From contig NC_090025.1 in NCBI RefSeq assembly GCF_037176765.1, forward strand, positions 168,876,822-168,940,821: a stretch of 64,000 nt of DNA, read 5' to 3'. The position numbers and the translations under genes were made by a program. The notes beneath the pieces were generated by a model. The model saw only the letters and a list, made by a program, of their open reading frames with translations, ran no database searches and had not been told where the DNA came from. Source of the DNA: Anolis sagrei. Taxonomy: Eukaryota > Chordata > Lepidosauria > Squamata > Anolidae. This document shows positions 22,128 through 35,700 of this stretch, in pieces; position 1 is the first letter of the stretch, and every line of letters begins with the position of its first letter.

Positions 22128-25100
22128 ATGAGTGCCTGTAGTTTTTTGCTCCTTTTGAGCCTCTCCAGCTTATGCCTAAATGCTAACCCTGGCATCAAAG
22201 TGAAGATTACTGAAGAAGGTTTGCATTTTGGTGAGTTGCAAAGTTACATGTTTAGAATCGTAACTTAATGAGGGGAAAAGTATGTTCCTTTAGGTAGCTG
22301 GTTACATTGGCTCTAATATATTGTGTGCTCTCATGTCATTTTCAACTTATGGTGACCCTAAGGCAACCTTATCATGGGGTTTTCTAAGGCTTAAGTGTGC
22401 ATGACTGTCCCAAGGTCGCCTAGTGGGTTTCCATGGTCAAGCAGGGAATTAAGCCTTGCTCTCGAGAATCATAGCTAATCTCACAGCCAAATTTAACTAG
22501 ATCTCTGACAAAAATGACTTTCTCCTCCTGGCAGTGAGATATAGAATGAAAAACTACACCCAGTTTTGGCTCATGCCCTGCCAAAAGTTGGCACCCAGCT
22601 CCCAACAGATTACTTTTGAGGGACCTCCTCTTTAGTTCACCAGGTCCTATTTTGCATCCATGATTAAAGTGGTGGTGGGGGGGGGTTGCCTTAATATTAA
22701 AACTTGTTGACTAAGCATCAAGTAGTGATTAAGCTTCAGATGGCAAGCTAATGGGTATACTGCAGATCTCATGACATGAATTTTTTTAAGGCCTTTTAAA
22801 AATACACTTTTGAAAGACGGGAAAAACCTTGTAGAAGACAATGCATTCCTCTTAATCCTATCTGTCAGGAATACAGCTCTTGTCAACAACACTCTCTATC
22901 ATTTGGAGCTTTTGAGTCATCTCCAAGAGCAGACTCATGGATTATTTTGCAGTAATCAAGCTTGGAGGTGACCTGAATGAGCATGGCTAGGTCAGGCCCA
23001 ACTAAAGGGAGATAAACTTCTACATCTGCTTTAGCCAAATGAAATCCATATTAGCCAATAGAATTAAAGTGGAACGTGCTTTAAAATATAATTTGCATTT
23101 TTCTGTATCCACCACATCTTTTCATCCAAACAGAAAGTGAATTGAAATCATGTGCTTTTGTAGGTATGCAGGTTGGACTAGAGCTCTTGAAGCAAAGATT
23201 AAAGGAAGCCATCATTGAGGACTGGCATGGAGAAGATACGTCTGGATTTAGTGGATATAATTACACAGTTTCAAAGTAAGCAATGTTATTTGCATACATG
23301 GGATCTTTAGTACTGAGGAAATGATTGCTTTACAGCAATCAAGTAGGGATAGAATGAAAGATGTGGATCTTTACATCCAAGATAATGCTATTATTATTCA
23401 GTAATTCCCTACCCAAAGGTCAGGATCCTTTAATAGTATTTATTCACATAAAAATCCCACTTCCTTTCAGCAAAATTTTCCTGCCATGTTAATTAGCGTT
23501 TTCTTCATTGCAAGTTCTGCTTTTATATTTATTTCTGTTTAGTAGTGTTTGCTCTTAATGATGAATTGCCCCTTATTTTAGCCCTCTTTTTAAAAATTCC
23601 TATGAAGAAGTGTGAAGAGAGGAAAGGTACAATTTCGCCCATCCTTATCACACACTCTGTGGCTTATTTTGCTGTAAAGGAAGAGAGAAGCAAAGGCAAC
23701 CAATAAATAAAATTGTGGCCATCCCTTCCAACCATACTCAAAATTATGCTGAAACACTATCTGTCCAGTTCTGGGCACTACAAGAAGGATATTATCAAGT
23801 TGGAATGTGTCCAGAAAAGGACAACCAAATGAGAAAAAAAGGCATGGAAGCCAAGCCCTATAAAGAATGGCTTAGGGAACTGGGTATGTTTAGCTTGGAG
23901 AAAAGAAGATTGATAGGTATATGTTCCCCACATTTAACTTTTTGCAAGGATGTCATATTGAGGAGGGGACAAGCTTGTTTTCTGCTGCTCCAGAGACTAG
24001 GACACAAAGCAATGAAATTAAACTGCAGGAAAAGAGATCCCATCTAAACATGAGGAGCAAGTTCCTGATGGTAAGAGCCCTTTGACAGTCAAATATTCTG
24101 CCTTCTAGTATGGTGGAGTCTCGATCTCTGGAAGTTTTTGAACAGAGACTAGACAGCCATCTATCAAGAATGTGTAGCATCGCTAGAAACAGGATGGTCC
24201 TTGTGGTATCTTCCAACCCTATTATTCTGTTACTTCGCTCTATTGAGAGTACAGAAAACAGTCAAAGCAAATTAAGACAAAGCTCCAATTGCTGATAATT
24301 GGTCATTGGTTTTATTATTCTTAAAAACCCTAACACATTTTGGCCATTTTGGTGATTTGCAGGATAAAAATCCAGCATGTTCAGTTCCCTGGAAAGTCAC
24401 TGTTTCTCATACCTGGCACTGGGATGAAGCTACTGGTTCATGATGCTTCAGCAATTGCTACTGCAGACTGGAGATTTTCCACCTGGTTACTGTGAGTATA
24501 ACAGAGAAGGACGAACTAGATATGTTCAGACATTTATAGACTCAAAAAAGTACAATCATCACTCCACATTTGGTCGGTTAGGGGCACAGGACCTCTGCGA
24601 GAGTGAAAAACCATTAATAAAGAAATTGCTTGTTTTAAGAACCAGTGTTTATACTCTTTATGAATTTCTAGGTCTTTCAACATGACTGTAGGGTTTACTT
24701 CCACTGGAAACAAACATTAGAATTGCACTGGATTGCCTAGACAGAGAACTTCTCTCTAGAAATCTCTAGGTATTTCAGCATGAATTAGAACAAAATGTTG
24801 ATTAAAATATCAGTGTTCAAAAGCAGGGATTACTATTCAATGAACAAGTCTTTTAAAGTATAGCCTTAAACTGATCAGGTTAATGAATTGTGTTTTTTTA
24901 ATAGCAGCAGAAGTTCAGGAAAACTGAAAGTCTGCCTTACAGGGGTGTCTATCTCTGCTGCTGCAAAAGTGTCAACTGATGAGGATGGTCACCCAAAGTT
25001 GCTACTTGAAAATTGCATTGGAAATGTTGATGGTATTGATATCCAGCTGGATGACACGTCTAGGTAAGACAGAAAAAATGTTTTATCTTATTTGTGAGAG

Positions 25101-28100
25101 GAATTAGACAATGATATAAGGTTATTTTTTTCCTGGATAAAACAATATATGCATCATTGAAGGCTTTCATGGCCGGAATCACTGGGTTGTTGTAGGTTTT
25201 TTTCGGGCTATATGGCCATGGTCTAGAGGCATTCTCTCCTGACGTTTTGCCTGCATCTATGGCAAGCATCCTCAGAGGTAGTGAGGTCTGTTGGAACTAG
25301 GCAAAAGGGTTTATATATCTGTGGAATGACCAGGGTGAGACAAAGCAGAAAAGAGTTCTTTGTCTCACCCTAGACAAAAGGGATATATAAACCCTTTTGC
25401 TTAGTTCCAACAGACCTCACTACCTCTGAGGATGCTTGCCATAGATGCAGGCGAAACGTCAGGAGGTAATGCCTCTAGACCATGGCCATATAGCCCGAAA
25501 AAACCTACAACAACCCAATATATGCATCTTTCATGATTCCATATAATCACAACCCATTTCCTCAAATGCTAACTTCAGAAATACAAAAATGTTTCTGATC
25601 CTCACAATAAATCATGCAGAATCATGGTTATCAGGATTTACATGAAAAGCCATGCCATATACATTAGGCCACCCTAAAGTAATCCTTCATGATCAGATGA
25701 GAACATTTCCTGAAGGTCCTTTCTGAAGATGATATTTTGTTATACCACGTGTACCCCTTCTGCTCTTCTCCTATAGACACTCAGAAAAAGAACATAATCC
25801 TCCCTCCTTTAACATCTGTATTAGACTTTCTGACAAGATGGCATGAGTGGATTGAAGTATGAGGGTAGATAGTTCTTCGCACTGCCCTAGCTTTTCCCAT
25901 GTCATCAAATTGTCACAGATGATCCAGCAATTCCCATGCCACTAAGTCAATGGTTCTCAAATTTTGGTCCTCCAGGTGTTTTAGACTTCGATTCCTGTTG
26001 GCCAAGCTGGTTGGGATTTCTGGGAGTTAAAGTCTAGAACCATTGGGGGACCAAAGTTTGGGAACCACTGTACTAAGATAATATCAATAGTGTTATCATT
26101 TTGAGGCACCCATCCCAATAGGATCATGGGAAACCTTGGGCTGACAAAAATATCCAAACAGAAAGTTCAAGCATCAAAAAATAATAACAGAACTTAAGAC
26201 CTCTGAGTGCTATTTGTGGAAGAAACTAAAATGAAGCAGTAATGGCAAAGTAAAATTAAATTGGATGAACACAGTTGTTTTTTCCATAAGGGGTTGTGCT
26301 AGCAGTCATGTATACTTTAAAAAGGGAACATCATGAAATTCCCAATCACCCACAACTGATACAACTCTGATACAGTAGAAGCAATCTCCATATTTAGAAA
26401 GTGAAGAACAGCAGGTGCTGTTCCAGCCAGCACAGCGAACTAATTGGAATTTCTGTTCAAGAACTATAGGAGGCTTCCATGCATGCTCCATAATTATTAG
26501 ATTAATTTTTCTTGGTGGTTCCACAACAAATCTTACATCTAGATTTTATTTAGGAAAGGTTTGGGGTTAGGTGGTAAGTAAGATCGTTATTTCTAAAATA
26601 AATAGCATTGGCGCCTTTTATTAACAAGCTACAAGGCCTTAACTTGGAATGTTTTCCTGATCCAGTTTGAAGGCCCACAACAGTTTCGTACTGGACCAGA
26701 TACCTCCACAGCTTCTCTTTGCATCAAAATGTGTAATACTCAGAGAGCGGAACCTTTGGAGTGGCAACAGCAAGTTAAACGTGGAGCAGTTTTAAGCAAG
26801 AAGCTGATAGAACACTCTAACCAGAATATGGATCACATACATGATTGAGCCTTTATTACTGCTTTTCATACAAAATCTAAATGCCTGGTTTGAGAATGTA
26901 TTTATTAAATGTTTGAATAACATAACATAGAGACTGCCATGAATGGTCCTCTATGCAAAAACCCCATGTATAGAAGTACAGGTTGAGTTTCTCTTATCTA
27001 AAATGTTTAGGACCAAAAGATTTTTAGGTTTGGTTTTTAAATTGTTTTTAGAACACATCTGTATTTGCGTAAACATAATGGATGAGGGATTGTCAAGAAA
27101 GGTGGCTATTTGCTAGTCCAGTCTCCTTGAGGAGCCCTGCCAGAAGAAAGAGAAGAAGGAGAGGACTCCATTTCACAAGACCCCTGTAAAAAACTAAACA
27201 TCCCACTTGTTTTTGTGGCACCCTTTTAGTAAATCAGCTGAAAAGGAAAATTCCTCCACTTCCCTGTCCCTGGTGAGTCTTCTTTGTTTTCTTTGGGGTG
27301 TATATAGCCAGTCTACACACCACTTAAGATTTAGGAATATTTAGGATTTTGGGTTTCTGGATCAGGGAGACTCAACCTGTATTGAGAAAAAAACAGCATT
27401 TATATTACCAGGATTTATTGCATTGTTAATGCTTGCAGTATCTATAATTTCACTTTTTTTTCTTTTTTCAGGTGGTTTTATAGACTCCTTGTTAATTTAT
27501 TGGAGAGGCCTCTTCGCAACGCCTTCAACTTAAATGTAAGTGAAATGTCCCTTACATTTCTTTCAAATTCAACCCAAAATAAGTACCAGTAAATAAAAGA
27601 CTGCTGCAAACTTCAATACATGTAGAATGTTTGTGTAGTTTGGAGTTTGACACTAAAGACATTTTGTGTAACTTGACATTTAATGTGGTGGTGAAATGTA
27701 TGCATTTATTAATATTGTTTTGATAGGATAACATAACAGTCCAGCAACAGGCATGTAACCAGGGGAGGGGAGCTTGAGGGGCTTCAGCCCCCCCCCCCCC
27801 AAATTCTCAGGGTGGTCCGCAAGAAGGCCTTACTGGTACACTATTCAAACTGTTATGTTTATTCATATCATGATCTGATCACCATGCTCAAAGTGTTATG
27901 TTTATTCATATCATGATCTGATCACCATGGGGGGATTTGGATAACAATACAAAAGGTCTGCTAGGGTAGATCCTCACCCCCCCCCCCCCCCCCGAATCAA
28001 AATCCTGGCTACAGGTATGTCCAGCAATAACTACTTTTTCAATTTAGTTGTCTGGTGATTTGTGGGTTTTTTTAAGGAGAAAAAGATGTTTTCATGATTA

Positions 28101-31100
28101 GAATAACAAACAGAAATAGATAATTTAAACAAATGTAATCATAATGATGTTTTTTTAAAAATTGTTTTTCTAAGCTGTATGTCAGATCTATGATTCTAAG
28201 TGATTATTTTGATTTATACTCACTTTAGGAGCCATATATATACCTTGCAGGACATTGTGCATATATAGAACCAGTTCAGCAATTCAAAAATGTTCCCAAT
28301 CAATATATTCAGAAACTGTTTAGTATTTATCTCCCTTTATCATTCAGATAATTTCCTAGTATCTATTTATCGATTTTCCTCTCTACACATGACTTTCTTT
28401 ATGTAAATGCATTTTCTCTGACTGATTTTGACTCATTAGACGGATAATTATTTTGATGTCTTAGCCAGCTTTTCAGAAGTCCCTTCAAGAATTGTAGAAT
28501 ATATTTTCCCAATGCATTAAAGCTGATGCTTGCTTTATAATACGTGTGATAAAGCATCAGCTTTATATGATGAAATGAGGAGTGACATACGTATTTTGGA
28601 TAGTTTTTTAAAGGCATTGTTGTGTATTTATCTGATTTTAATTGACATTGTCCATTATGTGTAATTAAATTTTAAACGAATTGTTATCCTGGGCATTCAA
28701 GATAAAGCAAGCTAACAAAGTAAAAAAGACAGGATCATTGATTCTTTGTACCCAACCCGTGAACTGAACACTGATCAGATTAATGTGTTTTTAGTTGTGT
28801 CCAGGCATTTATTCGGAGGTCGAACGTTTTAATGCAGAACTGAAACTGCATCAAAGTAAGTTGCAACTGCATCTTCACTGATATTTTGGGAAGTCCTTTT
28901 GGCTATGTAACTAGTGAGAATCACCATAATTGCATGTTCACTATCTATATGATACACCTGTGCACGACAACAACCCACTATCAGGTCCACATATGTGATA
29001 TGGAGAGGGCACTGATTTAATTTTGCTGTAAAAAATTAAGTTCTGTTTCCTAGAATAGGGAAAGGTAAACACAGAATTTACAGAGATTTTTTAAAAGGTA
29101 ATTTTAAAAATGATAGTTGTGGTCATTTTGTGGTCATTTTCACAATGCTGCAATTACAACAGCAACTGGACTACCTAGGAGAAAAAAACATACATTTCCT
29201 AGTAATTACTCATACCCTGCTTGAGTGCTGGAAAAATGCAATATTTATTAAGATTGACATATTTATTTATTTACTATACTTGTATAACACTTTTCTCCCC
29301 CTAAGGAAATTCAGGGGGAGGATTGTACAACAATAGATAGAAAATATACTATTGTTGCATGAGGTCCAATGGCCTTCTCTCATTAGACTGTGTCTAGTAT
29401 AGCCAACCCCAAGAGCGGTGCAGTTATGTTCCTGCTTTTGATATTTGTTGTTGTTATTACTACATGACAGAGTCCAACCTATGGTGACACTATCATAAGG
29501 TTTTCTTGGCAAGATTTATTAAGAGCAGGTTTGCCACTGCCTTCCTGAAAGGCTAAGAAGATGTGAGTTGCCTAACGGCATCCAGCAAGTTTCCATGGTT
29601 GAGTAAGGGTTCGAACCCTCGTCTTTCGGAGTCCTAGCCCAAAACCACTTCATCACACTGGTTCGCTTGACTTATTTATTTATTTGCTGTATTTATGTAA
29701 CACTTTTCCCACTCCTGGGGGGACTCAAAGCGGTTTACAAAATACTAATGGCAAAATTCAATGCCAAACATACATGTAAAAATCATAATATCTGAACAAT
29801 AACATATAAGTTAAAGTTATTAAGACCATGAAACATAACACAGAAGCAACATTTAAACATTAAGACATCCTAGTATAAACATTAACATCACATGATCCAA
29901 AATTGTAAACCATAGCAATTCCAACTGTCAATTGCACACATTCCCTAATCAATGGGGAATATGTGCAATTGACAATATCTATCCTTTTGTGCTGAATATG
30001 CTCACACTCTTTCATAACCACTACTGCAAACACCCAGTAATTAGAAGTGAGAGAAGTCTATCTATTCTGTCATTTATTTTATGGATAGGTGTGACATATT
30101 CTTATTTTTCTAGCTCCTACAAGGCAGGTTTAGCTGCCCTGAAATGAATAGCACTTACTGCTCTTATTGCAGATTTCATACCACTCTCAGTCCAATCATG
30201 GGGATGAGCTAAATGTCCTCTTGCAAAGTAAACCCTCCCTTCATTCTGAACCAATGTCTTGAAAAACCGACTGAACTCGTAGGGTGCCAGAACAGCAAAA
30301 GCCTCCAAGGAAAATTTGTCCAGGGTCCATTTATAAACCACATGTTTGTTGCAAACTGATCTGAGATAGTTTTTAGAGATATTGTGCAATTGTGATAGGT
30401 CATCCAGCACCACATCAACGCACTTTTCCTCACTGAGGGGAAGAAAAAAATTTGAATCCTTCTAGGTGGTATAAGAAGCCAGGAGGACCCCAAGGCTGTT
30501 GGTGAAATTGTGGTTTGGAAAGTAGATCGCTCGGGATGACCAATCGGTCATTGACCTTCCATCTCAAATCCCTTCTCTCTCCCAAAAATGTGTCTGTGCA
30601 AGCCAAGGCAATTTTAGTGGCACTTGCATAATTGAAGGAACGGAGGCCATGGGCCTTTGTATTTGAAAGTGGAGGCTGGAATTTGATGAGTCAGGTGGCT
30701 TTGGGCATAACTCTGGCAAGGACGAAGTCAGCGGTCAGCCAAGACAAGGCACTTTTGCCCTTTCTGCAGAAAAACACAGTAGCTTTCTGACCCAAGTGGA
30801 TCATCTTCTCTATTTGAGTGCTGAGGTGAATTATTTCAGGCAGTTTTTGGAGGAAGGTGTTGGGGAACTTGTCAAACTCACCTTTAATTTCATCAACTGA
30901 AATCATCAATTTTATCAACTGAAAAAAAAATCAAATGGCTGAATACAGAGATAAAAAAAACGAAAGATGAAATTCAGCCTTTTGATTCCCGAGTGCACCA
31001 ATCATATCCACAGCTTCTCTAAAACAAATATTTCCAGAGAGTCAATTTTTCAGCCAAGTACAGATTGTAATAAAACTTATTCAGATATTCTTTTTATTTG

Positions 31101-32707
31101 CTGTGGTTGCAATTCTAATTACAAGATGGAAAAATCCTCCCCTGAACATATGGCAGTACACAATTATAGCACTGTTATTCTATTTGAATTGCCTTATGGA
31201 TGTAAATATGAGCTCTAATTCCTCACCATACAGCAAACCCCAGGATTCCTTGACAGTTGAAGCGGAATCATAGAACTATAATTCTGTGATATGAAAAGTC
31301 CCTTATTGGATCTTAATAAACATGATTTGGATATGTGACATATGCAGCTTGAAATCATTCAATTTAACTCAAAAAGGGTCTTATTCTACTAATAGCAGCA
31401 CCACAAGAAGCATTATCAGAATGATTTTGAATCCTTTTTTATCTGGTTATATGGATATCTCTATCTTATAATATCTTTTTTGTCCCCTACTCTTAACAGG
31501 CTGGATCCAGCTTGATGCTTTTGCAGTAATAGACTACTCTTTGGTAAAACCTCCATCTATTTCACTGACATCGGTTAGTGTGGATTTTAAGGTAACATGC
31601 TAATCTTACATCATATTTTCAAGAACTTCATCAAGATAACTTTGTTCATCATTTGAATAAATTACAGATGTTTGACTAAGTTGGCATTACTTAAATTAAG
31701 TGATGAACTGTAGCAATCAAAACTAACATTTCCAATACCTGCAATGAAAGGTCATCCTTAGATATTAGCAAAGTTTTCAGCCATTTCAACCATAATTTCA
31801 AGAGCTGGTATGACAACCTAACATGTCTTTATCCCCAAGTTTTTGGATTCTGAGAACCTTAATATTTTATTCTTCATGTCATTCTTTTCAGGGGGCCGTC
31901 TACTCAGCAGTAAACAGAACACAGCTTTCTTTTGAGCCGGACCCTTTCCTTCTCCCAAACACAAGTGACTCTATGCTCTATATAGGAATCTCAGAATATT
32001 TCTTTCGTTCTGCTTCACTGGCTTATTACACTTCTGGGGCTTTTGACGTTTCTACTGAAAAGGAGGTAAGAATAAGCTATGTAGGATTAATACTATCTTT
32101 CAAAGAAAACAATAGTAAGTGGAAGTGAGGATCTGTTTTTCTATGGAACAGTATTCCATTCCTGAGAGTCTAGTTGCCAAAGTGATTGGCTTCAGTTAGT
32201 TGAGGGAGCAAAGGACATGAACAAGATGAACTCTGAGCCCAAAAATTACATTACAAAACATTCCCAAGACTTTGCAGTTGCTTCATCTATGAGCTAACCT
32301 TGCCTCTCTTTCCTAGGTCTGTTCTCCAGAACCATCTCCAAAGACAGTTCTACACAGACCATTTATCCTGAGTCTAGGGAATAGGGGATGGCTGTGTAAA
32401 TTATTGTTGCTGGTTCCATCTCGGAACCTGTCCAACTGCTTACATAGGTCCAAAGTTACTGTTTACTCTGGATTCTTGGGGTTAATGTGGGCTGTACTAA
32501 TCCAAATCAGCTCCATGCTTCATTTAGTTGCAACAGAGCGGATTTATCCACCCTTTGGGATAACTCATCAATGTAGATGTGCCCCAAAAGTAAAAAGTGG
32601 TTTTACCAAAGCCAGGTAGTTGAAGCAGGACTATCATCATTGTTAGGCAGTCATGCACTTTCTCCAAACAAATTTTTGGGTGTCATGAAGATGCAGTAAA
32701 TTCCTGG

Positions 32708-32748
<41 letters not shown>

Positions 32749-35700
32749 CTTCTGGCAGTTATGCCCATTGTCTTGAGTGACCAGTGGCATTATCTACTGT
32801 TCTGCTTTGGGCAGCCTTATGTCTTGAGCCAGTCTTCAACAGAGTGGGTACAGACATGTTCAGTACCAGAAGTTTTCTCTGAGAATCTGGTGTTTGAAAT
32901 GCCAACTTGACAGCAGTAATTCTGAAATTCTGTTGCCTCCGTCCCATTGTTGGAAGAACATGTTTGTTTGTATCTTTAGATTTCTCTAGTCTGAAAATAC
33001 CTAATTTCCTTTTCGTTGACAAAGAAGGATATCATTCGAAATGCCACATACAAGCAACGAAGTTATATCATATCCTTCCTCAGAACATATGATTGATCAA
33101 GAGCAACTAACAAAAAGGAGCAGTTTAGATGGTTTCTGAACAAACACAGGGCAAGACCCTCCTTGCCTACTAGTTCTAGTTGGCAACAATTTTCAACTTT
33201 AAGGTGGAAATAGGAGGTGCATTATTAGACATTAGTTAGTATAGCCCTCCTACAATCCAAAGTAGGAGTGACTGTGGCCTTCTGAGATTGCAGCTTCATT
33301 TTTCTTGCCATTGGCTGTAATCTGTTGGCCAGGGGCCATCCAAACTTTTAGTCCAACATCTGCTATTATTTTAAAGTGTTGCATTAAATGTATATGTCCC
33401 TGCAAAACGTGATCAAGTTCTCTCTGCAAGAATTGGTTGTAAGCTAGTAAGCAAACCAAATCAATGTATTATTTAAAACATGTGCATTTGTTTCTCATTA
33501 CATTTTATTTTAATTCTCAGCTTTCCGCTTACTTCAGGTTAACTACAGAGACTTTCAACAATATCATCCCCACAGTAAGTTCCTTTATGTTTATGAACCT
33601 TATTATCTAAAAAGAAAGCCTATTCTTCTGCAGTTCCAAGAGTTCTAACCAAGAATGGGTTGTATTATCAAAGTTTATAAAGCAAATAAATAAATAAATC
33701 TGTCCTCAATATTTTTGTTATTTTTCAACTCTATAGGTTGCCTTTTATTATGGGGTATCAAATCCAGTAATGATGAATCTAACAGCTACAGCAGCACCTG
33801 TGATCAGTCTTCGCAATGGTAGATTTCTCCTTGAGCTGTCTGGCTCCATGGATGTGCTGGTAGTTCAGCCAAATTTCACAACCAACTCCATGTTCACCTT
33901 GAACATAGTGAGTACAGCATAACAAATTCACTCCTTTTAGGCTTTTTCACCTGCAAGAATCTTTGATACTTGAGTTGCCATCAAAACGTAGTATTCCAAA
34001 GAGACACAGCTTGCAGCCTTTCTGTCTTAAGAATCTTTTAATAATTATATTGTTGTTGTTGTTATTGTGGGGTTTTTATGCCCCATTTTTTCTCTTCACA
34101 AAGGAGACTCAAGAATGCTTAAGCAGGCAATACCATATTAGCTGGATGGATAGCCAGACTTGGCAAAAGAGAAACCTAAGAATTTAAAGAGAACTGAATC
34201 ACTGAATCGGAACAAATATATAATCCAGCTTTCTATTTGCTCAGTGATCAAACCGATGCCATAAGCACAATAGAATTTTCTTCCTGGTTTTCCACACAAA
34301 GTGTATATGTTCAGAGGTGTCCTGCCTCATATAATTATGACTAGGAATAATTATATTTTTATCTTCTAAAAAATAGCTTCCTATTGTCTTATTTTAATTT
34401 TCATCCCATGTGCCCCTTTCCTACTTTCTTTTCTATTTTGTTAAAGTTTCATAATTCAAAAACTTCTTTAAAATTAAATGGAAGAGAGGATTTTCAAAAT
34501 GTTTAGTTCTGTAAATGCTTTGAAAAAGAAAGCAAAAAAATTAGATGAAAGAGGGAGGGAGAAATATGATACCCAAATAAACAAAACTTTCTCATTTTGC
34601 TTTGCAAAAAGTTTTGGTATTATTGCCTTGCTGTAAAAGAGGAGTATGATAAATGTAGACTTTTTCCCCAATATAGACAGCCAAAACCCACATCAACCTG
34701 ATCATATTTGAAAAGAATCTGATACCTACTTTATGTCTGGACAGGTAATGTTTGTTTGGATTTTTTAACCTATTGTATTTGTGAAGGCCCCTTGAGTACA
34801 ACAGACTGACAAAAAATTGAAGTTGCTATTCTCTTTAACATGATATGTCATTTAAATTGTTGTTTAAATCAAAGATACTACTAACATTAAAATATTCTAA
34901 CCCTTAACATGTTTTGTTCTGCTTTTGCTAGAGTTTAATCGAAATCAAAAAAATTATCTTGTTGGATCATAGTAATTTAATCGGAGCCCTCAGTGTCACA
35001 ATGGATTAAATCCTTGTGCCAGCAGGACTGCTGACCAAAAGCTCGATGGTTCGAATCTCGGGGGAGGGGTGAGCTTCCGTCTGTCAACTCCTGCAGGGAC
35101 ACGAGAGAAGCCTCCCACAGGATGGTAAAACATCCAGGCATCCCCTGGACAATGTCCTTGTAGATGGCCAAATCTCTCACACCAAAAGCAACTTGCAATT
35201 TCTCAAATTGCTCCTTTCACAAAAATACACCTAATTTAATCACCAAGTTAAAAAAAATAGGATGGGAAACTCATGTTAGTATTTATAGGTAGTTAATGCC
35301 ATTCAGTTAGATGATTGGTTACAGTTGTAAAGGTTTATTCCTCCAGCAGATGAAAAGTGTGCAGGTGAAGTTGAATGCTTGAAGCAAACTGTCCTTAGGG
35401 ATCCTGAAAGGTACCTTATATACCCTGGGAATGAATATCAGTGAAGCCTATACCCTGGCTTCCTCTGGACCTACTGAACAACCACATAGATGCTTCCAAC
35501 TGGCCATCTTTCCTGTTATTTCCCAGAACCTAAAAAACCAAATGGAGATTGTTGGGAAGAAGGCAGTAACCAAGCACACCAGAAAATGGTGGATGTGTGT
35601 GTGATCCATAAAGGTCTTTCCCCAGTAAAGTGAGGAATTCATATTTCCTTTGTGCCAGGTTATTTGCAGCCATCGAAATTTAAACTGCTCATGTAAACAC

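Noticed and set aside
32713-32910. Open frame starting with a Cys-Val repeat
   Set aside because: Translation of the (GT)n microsatellite.
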